Positions 11,761-21,273 of a DNA stretch of 64,000 bases are shown here, piece after piece. This DNA is from Phytoseiulus persimilis. Lineage: Eukaryota; Arthropoda; Arachnida; Mesostigmata; Phytoseiidae. Positions within the stretch are counted from its first letter, which is position 1, and every line of letters begins with the position of its first letter. The position numbers and the translations under genes are program-made. The stretch covers positions 12,214,001 to 12,278,000 of the forward strand of contig CM075101.1 in NCBI GenBank assembly GCA_037576195.1, read 5' to 3'. Below the pieces are notes generated by a model. That model was not told the DNA's origin and searched no databases. It saw only the letters and a list, made by a program, of their open reading frames with translations.

Positions 11761-11874
11761 TCAGCCACCGTCGGACCGTTCTTTGTACTCAAAAGCGTAG
11801 AAAAGTGGGATTCTCTGATCGAGTCCCTGGATCTTCCAATGTCCCATCCGAGTTATATCGCAAGAAGATGCCAT
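11761..11874 (-). pseudogene. Fragment of a second mu-class GST (exon-1 region)
   Basis: A 37-codon minus-strand frame reads MASSCDITRM then GHWKIQGLDQRIPLF and FEYKERSDG before a stop. This matches the first exon of the GST at 8306-9403 and the mu-class consensus (GYWKIRGLGQAIR ... YDERSYDFG). A His replaces the catalytic Tyr and several residues are missing after IPLF. No later GST exons are seen downstream on that strand. It is best read as a decayed partial duplicate of a GST gene, 2.4 kb upstream of the other copy. Confidence 0.55.
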
Positions 11875-13065
11875 CTCGGAAACCAGCGATTTCAGATCCA
11901 CCTGGGGCTACCCATTCTGTCTCCGATCTCTTTCCAGACGTCAGAGGGGCGCCTCCGCTCCCCGGGCCTTCTTGATTCACTCACAGCCGGAGAAACTGGT
12001 CATAAGGATCCTAGCTGCATGATTGTTGAGGATGAATCGACCCTCGAGAATCGAAGTTTCCACCCAACGATAACTTCGATTCTCCGATCATCGTCAAGAT
12101 TGGAAGGTTTTCGCGATGATCTTGTGGAGCTTTTGGGAGGAATGACGACGTAGTTCGCCCTCCCTTTCTTTCTGTCAGTCAGCTGCTGGTTAGTGGAGTG
12201 ACTCTTCGCCAACCGTCAGGATTTGTATCGAGGACAGTTCGGAAGAGGTGATCTTCTTAAGCGGTGTCTCGGTATCTACTAGAGGATCACTTGAGCCCGG
12301 AATATTGAATTTGACACCTGGATCAAGCGCCTGCGCCGCACTGAGCCACAGACGATGCTGACTTTTCCGGCCCGTGAAACCCTCAATTAACCCGGGAAAC
12401 CTTTGCTAGTTTCCAGGCTATGTCATCAGCGATTTCAAACGCCAACCAGTCGCAGATGAAGGGCTCCCGGGAACGAGTAAACTCAGTCAGGCATATTGAT
12501 GGCAGCACGACGCTCGGGAGATCAGAGTTCCCAGCAGACAGAGTCTTGAATGTACTCCTCAATGTTCGAAATCGAGAATCTCCTCATCCCGATCGACTGG
12601 ACCGGGAGCCTTGAAGGACGAATTTCGCTTCATCCTCAGCAGTTTTGAGCGGAGCGGCCGCGTTGAGATCACTTCAACTTTTTGCTTGAGTATGTTCCTC
12701 AGAAGAAACCAGCATTCCGTATTTCAAGCTGATTTCTCAGTGATTGATAAGAAATAATTCTGATTGGTCAGAAAGCAGGGATATGTAGGGAATAGGAAAG
12801 CAGTTTGTTGCAGCGAAACCCCCATAAACCAGTTCGGAACCGCTATTGAGCCGAATCAAGCACCACTAAAAGCCCTAAACATGGATAATGAGGTCGCTTT
12901 CGATCTTTCAGCCCGGGAAATCATCCTGAGGAAACTCGCCGAAGCGGGGTCAACATGATTGATTCACCAAATACAGGAATGAGGAGCAACGAGTGAAGAT
13001 GGAGTTGGAGAACATCCACAATTCACACAGCCTTCACGAATTGCTTGGGGAGGAAATTCTAGTCC
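11875..13065. other. No gene recognised; contains a perfect inverted repeat
   Basis: No credible gene was found. An 11-bp perfect inverted repeat, GAGAATCGAAG at 12046-12056 and CTTCGATTCTC at 12074-12084 with a 17-base loop, is the only clear structure. The end of this stretch may be the 5' part of the reverse transcriptase fragment that follows. Confidence 0.4.
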
Positions 13066-13262
13066 ATTGCTGTTTTCGGTGCTCCTCAGCAACCGACCGA
13101 GACACATCAGTAGCGAACACGACCTGCTACCGACAATCCTGTACACAGATGATGCCGTTATTTTCCCACGTACGGCTCCGAAGAGCAATGGAGACCTTGC
13201 AGATTTACTCGTCAAACAACAAACTCACAATCAATATTGCAAAGACGAAATTCATGTAAGTA
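13066..13262 (+). pseudogene. Reverse transcriptase fragment of a non-LTR retrotransposon
   Basis: One plus-strand frame reads LFSVLLSNRPRHIS, then LLPTILYTDDAVIF, the catalytic [FY]-x-D-D box of reverse transcriptases with its flanking hydrophobic strand. The frame then shifts by one base near 13200, and the next conserved part follows in the other frame: LQIYSSNNKLTINIAKTKFM, the 'N-x-L-x-[IL]-N-x-x-K-[TS]-K' motif of LINE polymerases. The fragment is about 65 codons, frameshifted and lacks all other domains, so it is dead. Confidence 0.65.
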
Positions 13263-13880
13263 GGGAGGGGAGGACTCCCGGCCGCGAACGAAATCTTGTA
13301 ACTCTCGGTAATAACTATCGAGAAGAATAAGAGCTCATGTGATCTCAGGTAGAGATCACCAGTTGAGGCATCAATATTGCGAGACATGTCAATTAACGTA
13401 TGAACAACGCAAAGCTGGCCTTCCACGCGATTCCTAAACCACAAGGGCTGTCGGAAACTGCAGCATTGGCTCTCTGAAAATAGCACCGATCTGTTCCAAG
13501 GAGAAGAGACAATAGCCAGCAAAGGATTGTTTCTTCTCCCAATGGGAAAATCGTTGTTCACAATATCGTATACACGAGTGTCCTGAATATGACGAATCAG
13601 ATTGGATGAGGCGTACATAATCAAGAGATGTGAGATCCCTATCTTCACCCATACTACCAGACATTGCTAATGAAAAGCTTCGAACATACTTTCAGAGCGT
13701 GTCCTGACGAAGTTCGTTACGGCCAAACTTCACCGCGGAAGTTTGCTCGATGGCAAAATCCAACAGCCTCAAAAACCAACATGGTAGGTCAACCCCAGCG
13801 TTCTCCTCGCTTCTCTGCACGATGAGACCGAAATGCCAAACGAAGCCGAAATAAAACGACCGAAGTGGGGAATTCATTAA
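13263..13880. other. No gene recognised
   Basis: Short overlapping minus-strand frames only (13205-13648 and 13692-14018). They may partly be further debris of the retroelement before it or 3' flank of eIF3b. Confidence 0.35.
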
Positions 13881-13886
13881 TTTATT
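13881..13886 (-). promoter_or_regulatory. Polyadenylation signal of eIF3b
   Basis: AATAAA on the minus strand, 165 bases after the eIF3b stop codon (14051-14053). Spacing is typical for a short 3' UTR. Confidence 0.6.
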
Positions 13887-13984
13887 TTGTTGTTTGAATA
13901 TATTTTGGATAAGACGCCCATGCGAAGCAAAACGTTCAGCACTTGTGCACAACTCGCAACAAGATGCTCGAAGCTCGCCGCCGC

Positions 13985-14006
13985 TTCTTAAAATTAATTT
14001 TAAGAA
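13985..14006. repeat. Perfect 22-bp palindrome in the eIF3b 3' UTR
   Basis: TTCTTAAAATT followed by its exact reverse complement, with no spacer. It lies between the eIF3b stop codon and its poly(A) signal. It can form an AU-rich hairpin in the transcript; a function is not known. Confidence 0.7.
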
Positions 14007-14050
14007 AGTCTTCTCCAAACAGAGCAGTTCCGCGGGTTATCTCGTCGGGC

Positions 14051-16516
14051 CTACGCTGGAAGGGCCACGCTTTCCTCCTTTACCAAAACGAATAGGGTCT
14101 CCTCTTCCAGCTCATCGGGATTGACATCCAACATGTCTGTGTCGACACCTCCTCGCAATTCGAGGCGGCGAGGTCGTTGTTCTTTGAGCTTTTCGAGCTT
14201 CTGCTGCAGCCAAGCTCGATGAAGTTCCATGAGCCGCTGCCTCTTCTCCATTATGTCTTTGGACACCTTGCTCATGGACGCGCGGTCCTTCAAACTGAAT
14301 TGCTGCGAGTACTTTTTGAAGTTCTTCTTGATCTCTCTGAGGTGCTCTTCAGTGAGGAGACTGCGTGGTCGGGGTCGCCAGAGGAACGCACAGTACCCTG
14401 TCGGGGCAGCTTTGCGCAGAAGTTTCCCCTGGAAACTCCAAATCCAGTAGGCGTTGTCAGATCGGTCGCCAGCCCACGCTGACACAGCGGTCACGACATA
14501 GCGCCCTGTCGGATCCCACTCTATGTCAGTACAACGGAAGTGGTCCGTGGCCACCATGCTCGTGAAATCGTTCCCGGTGTCCAAGAACTCGAGAGATCCG
14601 TTGAGGTTTTTGAGTCCTGCCAGCAAGATTATCTGGCCGTTCGGAGACCAAAGTAACCGATTGCATGCTTTCTTTTCCATGCGCTTCAGTAAAACAACGT
14701 TGGCCTGCTTCACTTGGTAGAACGAGACAGACGCGTGTTGGTTTTCGCCGTGGACTACGGCAAACTTCGAGCCGTTCGGCTCCCATGCGACCTGTGCGAC
14801 GTTCGAGTCCTTCAATTCGACCGAGTCGACCGGGATGTTTTTCTCTCGAATCATGAACACCTGGAATAGCGACGAGTTTCAATGAGGAGCCTGGAGGCGC
14901 TGGGAGATTCGGGACGTGAGTGGTCGAGACACGAAGCGATGGTTCATTCTGTTCCCATGGTTCCCGAGCGTGCAGAGAGATCCAGCTTGGAGACTCACCT
15001 CGAAGTTCGATGACATGCCGCTGTATTTCATCTGATTCCCTTCCTTCTTGGACTTCTGATACCTATCGACTTTCACGGCGATGTAGTCCCCGCTCTTGTG
15101 CCAGCACATTTTACAATCAGCGACGTTGTACAGATTCTTCGACCTCAACTCTTTCCGCGAGGGAATCTCGATCAAGGTGACTCTCGCTGGCACATCGCGG
15201 TTTTCGGAAACCCAATAGGCCATGATATTCATGGTGGGACACCAACTGAACGATTTGACACCGGTGACTTTGATTGACTTCATGTCCAGCAGACCACAGC
15301 TGGGAGTTTCGTAGATCTGTATCTGGTCTTCTCCTTGACGGGCGAAGTACCGGTCATCGTGACTCCACTTGAACATGGGCCAAACGACTTCCTCGGATGG
15401 TTGGAACATACGTCGCTTCTGCCCGGTGAGGATGTCCCAGACGATGACACAGGGTTTCCGGTCCTCATCGCTCAGGTCTGGAGCCACACTTTTGCTCACG
15501 GCACCTTCGTTGAATGTGACCAGGTATAACTCGCAAGGTGAGAAGTCGATATATCGGACCTGGAAAAGGTAATACACTTTGAGGACCTGTTTCGGCATTG
15601 CCGGTGTTCTTCTTTATTTCGTCAGTATTTTCTGATCGTCCCAACCTCAGCGAAGTTTGGCGCTAGAACGCCGAAGCGGCGAATCGAACCAACAAACAAA
15701 TATGGACGTGGCCCCTAATATTATGACAGCCGCTCGGAATTTCGAGATAACGTGACATACCTTGTAATGCTTGAATTTCCCGACTTTCTCCCACTTTTCA
15801 CCGCCCCACAACTGGATGCCCAGCTCGTGGAACGACGCGAGGAAAGTGCCTTTTGGCGACCACGTAACCGGCAGGTCGGTGAAGTGCTCGCGCTCGAGTA
15901 GCGCTTGGTCTTCTTGAAAACCATGAAGGTATACGCTGACCTTGCGCCCGTTTTCGTACGTTACACAAAACTGATCCCGACAGTCTGGCTCCAGGAGGTA
16001 GTAGCCGAGGTTGCCGTGTGATTTGTACGGCTGAGGCTGTGGTGGATGCCAGTCTTCTGACATGGATTCGTACTTTTGGAAATCGGTGAAGGGACAGACG
16101 ATGAAAGTATGGTTCTTGTCGAGCTTGTGTCCGTTCAACGCGCGTACTGCTTCCATCGCGCACGACGCGTCCCTGTATTCGATAAACATGAAGCCTTTGT
16201 TTTTTCCATCGGCTCCAATGGGAAACTCCCAGGAGTTGATGTCGCCGAACGGCCGGAAAAGCTTCTGAAGAACGGTTTTCAATTTCTCGAAACGCGTTCC
16301 TTCTGTTGTATCGATTACTGGAATGTTGTCGCAAATAAGAACGGACTCCAAACCCTCTGCCTCTGCCGGACGTTTCTGGTAGAGATCAGCGAGTAGTTCT
16401 TCATCGTTGATCTGATCAACAAAGTCTTCGGGGTCGGAAAAGTCGGGCTCTTCGTCACTCTCGATCTCCATTTCAGAATCGGGAAGCGGCTCAGTTTTGC
16501 TGTTCGTAGTTACCAT
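14051..16516 (-). CDS. eIF3b: Eukaryotic translation initiation factor 3 subunit b
   Basis: Three exons join in phase: 16516-15761 (252 codons), 15559-14999 (187) and 14860-14051 (269 plus stop), giving 708 aa, the usual size. eIF3b is a core scaffold of the eIF3 complex that brings mRNA and the ternary complex to the 40S subunit in the cytoplasm. After an acidic N-terminus, residues 58-143 form an RNA-recognition motif (RNP2-like VLICDNIPV, RNP1-like NKGFMFIEY). Residues about 170-600 form the beta-propeller (LPVTWSPKGTFLASF, YIDFSPCELYLVTF, KWSHDDRYFARQ, AWEPNGSKFAVVHGE, EWDPTGRYVVTAVSAW). The C-terminal helix and tail include WRPRPRSLLTEEH and LELRGGVDTDMLDVNPDE, which in the family bind eIF3i and eIF3g. 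All splice sites are GT-AG with a CCAG acceptor. The start at 16516 follows directly from the family's N-terminus. It is divergent from RpL7. Confidence 0.97.
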
Positions 16517-17508
16517 AACTCACTACGAGGTATTTCAAGTCACGAGTTCAAGGTCCACACGATTAATTCACCGAAATTTGTTGGTTGCACGTTGCCGGAA
16601 CACATATGTCGACGAAGAGAAGCGACAGTGGCGCGCCGGCATGGAAGCCTTGCTGACCGGCGTGCTTTTCGAGAAGAAGCTTCGCTGAGCTTTGAATGAT
16701 TGGCGCCAATACTCGAATTGCCGGGTAATCGATTTTCGAAAATCAAATCGAGAATCCGAATCGAAGGAGGTTGTTATTCCTGCTGTGTCTTTCCCTGATT
16801 TCCTTCGTTGAATCAAAACCACCAGCCTCGAATCGGAAACGCAACTATTATTGGACAGCCATCTCGTTCCGATCCAAAACACATTCCGGACCATCGGAAC
16901 GATTTCCCGAAATGAAATGGCTTCTCGGCACTGGTGTGTCGCGATGGTTTTCAGCCCCTAGTCGAAACTAGTTCATTGTTTCTGGCCTCTCCTTTGAGGC
17001 GACTTCGCTTCGAAGAAGGCGGGAAGGCGCATTCCATACATGCTCCGCTATGTGATTGAAGAGCCCAGATCCAAGACGTGGTAACTCCGCTTTTCACGTG
17101 CCAGAGGAAAACGCAGTTGCGCAGTTTCGAATCTGGGTCTTTCAAATGGTCGCACCCATCTAAGTAGGAGAGCTCAATCTGGATATCCGGGGCTGACGCC
17201 GGGTGCCCGATCGATTCATGCCGAATCACACTGAACATCCACTCAGGAATCGATGCATTCACAGAGGCAACCCGGTCGTAATTGTGGAGATGAGGGAACC
17301 TCATAGGAAGATCGATGATGGAACGGTGAGAGCGATCGAGGAAAAGACAACAGCTATGATCCGAGGTCCTTGAATGTTGAGATTCTCCTCTCGGGCAGGG
17401 AGAAGATACTCCGATTTTGATTGGACTCGGGATTTTCTAGTGTTTGAATTTTGGCGCGCCGCAGCGCCACCTCGCGACGATGATCCCAGAGTCTGCTCGG
17501 CTTCGCTA
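16517..17508. promoter_or_regulatory. Shared upstream region between divergent eIF3b and RpL7
   Basis: No recognised coding sequence lies between the eIF3b start (16516, minus) and the proposed RpL7 first exon (about 17509, plus). It should hold both promoters. It contains TCGAA/TTCGA-rich short palindromes (for example around 16728-16745). A minus-strand frame at 16951-17304 (117 codons) has no known relative. No TATA box is obvious. The promoter role is inferred from gene layout. Confidence 0.4.
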
Positions 17509-18543
17509 TTTCTTTTCTCCAGTGCACGTGTCGTGATTAGGTACGTTATGTCAGAAATCCTGGTAAAATGATTGAATCGAGCTGCTTTCTCCCGACAGAA
17601 GTGATGTCAGTGATTGGGAGGGTGTGTGACGACCGTATCCGGTTCAAGTTTGCCCCGCAGTCAAGTAAAGCTAGCTGATCTCTGTCGATCCGCGAAACGT
17701 GTTCAGCTTGGGGCAGCGGAACTCGCGGCGTTCGTTGATTTTTGCACACTTGGTTTCCACCTAGGCGCATCAGTCTCAGAGTGTTGAACCCTTCTGTGAA
17801 GTCGTGAAATTGAGGTAGCTCCGGAAAGTCAGAACGCGACGTCGCTCGGTTGCTGTTGTAGCCGGTGGGTGATGTGCTTTCGCCATCTTAACCATTTGCA
17901 ACTTGTGGCTAGGCTGATTTGGAGGGTACTCCCAGCAGTTTCTCCAAGCAGCAGTTACCGTCTGAGCTTCGAGCCAACTTGAGGGAAGATTTCAAGTCTC
18001 AGAGAGGCGGTCTGATGATGCGGGCAGCTGTTTGGGTTTCGCTCGAAGTTTGAGTATGCGAGATATGTTGCCGACCTCGGAAGTCTCAAGGAATCCTTTA
18101 TTCTTCTATTGATGTATAGGACTTAGCTCTGTGCCAGTCCGTTCCGGATCTCTCCTCAAGAATTGGTTTGGTCGGCGACTCCTCCGTTGTTTATGCTTCA
18201 CATGTGCGCAAGATATCTTGATATTTGGCTCGTGTTCCATACCAACTCGTGTTCCGCGCTTCCCCTAGAAGATTCGACCGTTGACTTCTCAGTTCTTTTT
18301 CGATCGTAGGGGGCGATATTCGAGGTGGAGGAAGTGAGGAGCCTCGTCTGACTGTGCACGAGCGCGGTCTCGCGCGTCATGGATGATACATTGTCGCTTG
18401 GTTGCCATAAGTTCAGACTTAGTTATTGCCGTCTGGATGCTCGATGGGATCGGAGAACTCCATGACTGATCTCGAGGTTGATCGACGCGGATCCGGTTCG
18501 GGTTTGAACTAGGGAGTCCTGATTCGTAGGAGCTTGATTTCAG
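17509..18543 (+). other. RpL7: Probable 5' UTR exon and first intron of RpL7
   Basis: An acceptor (TTTCAG ending at 18543) lies 8 bases before the RpL7 ATG, so a non-coding exon must lie upstream. A good candidate starts at the pyrimidine tract TTTCTTTTCTCC (17509-17520), like the 5' TOP tracts of ribosomal protein mRNAs, and ends at ATTAG followed by the donor GTACGT (17541). That gives an intron of about 1 kb. The acceptor is clear. The choice of start site and donor is inference. Confidence 0.35.
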
Positions 18544-18551
18544 ATTTCACG

Positions 18552-19405
18552 ATGGCCCCCGCAAAGAAACCCGCGGCTGGAGCCCCAGCGAAAAAACCCA
18601 CTGTCCCAGAGACGCTTCTCAAGCAGCGTAAGAACAATGCTGAGCTCCGTCAACAGCGGATCCTCGCTGCCGCTGCCAAGAAGAAGGCTGATAGGGCTCG
18701 ACGTGTGGTAAGTAACGGTTGACCTCAAGTTCTTCAAATCATGAGCCGTCACAAACTTCGTACCGAAACTGAAGCGAGAATCTCATCCCATGTTCCTTGC
18801 AGCTCGCTTTCCAGCGTGCCGAGAAGTACGTTCGGGAGTACCGCATCAAGGAGAAGGCGGAGAAGAACAATCGCCTCGTGGCAAAACTCCAGGGCAACTT
18901 CTACGTACCCGATGAGCCCAAAGTCGCTCTTGTTCTCAGAATTCGTGGTATCACCGGTGTTTCGCCGAAGCCTAAGAAGGTCATGCAGCTGTTCCGTTTG
19001 CGACAGATAAACAACGCTATGTTCGTTCGGCTCAACAAGGCCACCATCAACATGCTGCGCATCGCTGAGCCTTACCTCGCTTGGGGATACCCCAACTTGC
19101 GAACGGTTCGCGACCTCATCTACAAACGAGGGTTCGCCCGCATCAACGGACGTCGTGTGCCCCTCGTCGACAACTCGATCATCGAAGAGAAGCTCGGCAA
19201 ATACGGTATCATTTGCATGGAAGACCTCGTGCACGAGATCTACACAGTCGGTCCCAACTTCAAACAGGCCGTCAATTTCCTTTGGCACTTCAAGCTTAAC
19301 AGCCCCAAGGGAGGCTGGCGCAAGAAGACCACCCACTTTGTGGAAGGAGGCGATTACGGAAATCGGGAGGTATTCATCAATCCTCTCGTTAGGAAGATGA
19401 TCTAA
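18552..19405 (+). CDS. RpL7: 60S ribosomal protein L7
   Basis: Two coding exons, 18552-18707 (52 codons) and 18803-19405 (200 codons plus stop), separated by a 95-bp GT-AG intron, give 252 aa, typical for the family. The start [10 protein letters not shown] is followed by an Ala/Lys-rich N-terminal extension that contacts rRNA. The conserved L30-like core is seen in [63 protein letters not shown], and the end [14 protein letters not shown]7 is a structural component of the large ribosomal subunit. Codon use favours C-ending codons, as expected for a highly expressed gene. The upstream in-frame ATG at 18534 is not the start, because a splice acceptor lies between it and the MAPAKK start. Confidence 0.97.
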
Positions 19406-19455
19406 ATCGCACAACTTGGAACCTCCTGCAACGCCATCGCGGGAGAGTTTTTGAG

Positions 19456-19461
19456 AATAAA
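19456..19461 (+). promoter_or_regulatory. Polyadenylation signal of RpL7
   Basis: AATAAA 51 bases after the RpL7 stop codon, followed by a GT/T-rich stretch, as expected for a short ribosomal protein 3' UTR. Confidence 0.7.
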
Positions 19462-19822
19462 GTGGAGATCGTCTATAATGTTCGAGATTTTTCTTTATCG
19501 AATTACCCAGTTTGTTCTGGTGAATGTTCCGTATATCGGTGGGTTCCGCAGGACCCCAAGGAGTAGTAAGTGGAGCGCAGTCGTGAGAGTTGACTCTGGC
19601 TTCAAATTCGTCTAGGAGTCATGATCCTCAGAGACGTATTTCGATTTCCGTCTTCCGTGAATTCGACTTCTGATACAACCGAAACTTGTTCAAGTGAAAC
19701 CCCCTGCAGGGAATCCTCGTTGCTCAACACCTTGTTGCTATTTCTGTTCTCCGCCCGAAGGTACTCTCCACGTCTCACGGTATGTGATCATCGCCGGAGA
19801 TGACACAGAGAATCGGCATATA

Positions 19823-19828
19823 TTTATT
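19823..19828 (-). promoter_or_regulatory. Polyadenylation signal of the Ly6-type gene
   Basis: AATAAA on the minus strand, 360 bases beyond the stop codon at 20188-20190. It is the first canonical signal found, about 360 bases from the convergent RpL7 signal. Confidence 0.45.
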
Positions 19829-20187
19829 GGATTCATCATTCATTCATAACCGCTCGTGAAGACTCCCTTTCTTGCACGAACCGAATCACACTGCTATGAT
19901 CGGAAATACTAGATCTTTGGAACCAAGCGACCGCAGACTAAGTCTGACCCAGCCGACAATGTATATGACAATCGGCGTCCAGTTTTGCACGATATTCGAT
20001 GGCATCAACACAGAAACAACTCCCTCATCCTCCCGACCTATGTGTGTTTGACCGATCGGCGGAGTTCAATACCTCAGATTGACTACACCAAAATTTCAGA
20101 AAAGGATTAAATTTTTCGGCCCGACTCTTCCATGGATAATACCTATCCGTTTGTACAACACATATTCCGCTTCCCGTAGATCCCTGC

Positions 20188-21273
20188 TCAGCATCGCCAT
20201 AAGAAGAACATCATAGTGATGAGGACTCCTATGAGAGTGAGAGTGAGAGACGCAATGACAGTACCGCGAGATGAGTTGCAGTAATCGTTCTGACATCTGC
20301 ACACTTTTACTGTTCCCTGTAGACTCGTAAAGAAAGCGTTAGAGATCTCGAGCTTCGGCAGTACAGTGTTGAGTGGAACTCAGGAATCATTCCGATCAGG
20401 ATGCTCACCTGTCTCATGCGTGTCGCGCTACAGCCACTGCTTATATCCATACGAGATTTGGGTTCTTTCCCACAGGTTCGGCGAACTGACTCGATAATGC
20501 CTGAAGAACGAGCGATGCGAATATCAGAGCCCTTCAGCGGTAAAGCTGTGGCCGACAAGTTGGTTGAGCTTTCAGATCCCTGTATTCTTTGTGTCTCTGT
20601 TCGGAACGACAAGCTCTCACTCACCATTGAGATCCTTGAAAATATGGAGTTGACAGCCATAATCGCAATGTGTGACCGAGACCTTGTCGGGCTGGAAATA
20701 TTCGTCGCGACATTTCAGCGTGTGGTTAATCCCGATAGATCCTTCCTTCTGACTCCAGCTGAAAACGGAGATATCCTGCTGACGATACGCGAAAATGACC
20801 AGCCATGCCCAGAGACACAGATACCACTGATGAGTTGATATTTGAATGGGTCATGCAGATGTCGTAGACGTCGTTCCCTCAGGCACCAGAACCTTTTGCG
20901 CTGTTGGCAGGGTTCGACGGAGGAGCCGGGAGGAAGAATTGCTCTCGTGCAAACTGTCGATTGAGCTCGTTGATTCCATCAAGTTGATATCACCAGAGAC
21001 GTCTATAGCTAGCATTTCTACTTCATCGGTTTTCCACGCGAGAGACAGTCGGATGGCTCAACCCCGAGAGCAGTCTTCGATTTGTCTTTCGGTTTTCCTC
21101 CAGTCCGCTGACAGCAACTGTTGCATCCTTCGGAGCAGCTGCTTTCAAACTCCATACATGGCGAAAACTCACCTACAAAGGTAGCATTGAGTCCCTGCAG
21201 TCGGTTTAGGGTGAATGCAGAGAACACCGAAGACAATCGTCGCCAGCTGGAAAATTTTAGGAGAGAATATCAT
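20188..21273 (-). CDS. Ly6/uPAR (quiver-type) GPI-anchored protein, four exons
   Basis: I assembled this from four small exons: 21273-21173, 20758-20625, 20545-20409 and 20316-20188. All junctions are GT-AG with matching phases, and the total is 501 bases (166 aa). It starts with a signal peptide (MIFSPKIFQLATIVFGVLC, likely cut near PTAG) and then GTQCYLCS, the first strand of a three-finger LU domain. Ten cysteines follow the family order: CYLC, LKCRDEYF, THCDYGC, VRRTCG, SSGC, and the closing VCRCQNDYCN with its hallmark Asp-x-Cys-Asn. A small-residue site (SSRG) and a hydrophobic tail ending FFLWRC indicate GPI attachment at the cell surface. Relatives such as Drosophila quiver/sleepless modulate ion channels or receptors; the partner here is unknown. 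An in-frame upstream ATG would add a hydrophilic leader and is less likely. It is convergent with RpL7. Confidence 0.8.

Noticed and set aside
15676..15690. Sequence like a tRNA B box (GGTTCGATTC on the minus strand)
   Set aside because: It lies in the first eIF3b intron, and no A box or cloverleaf could be found at the right distance.
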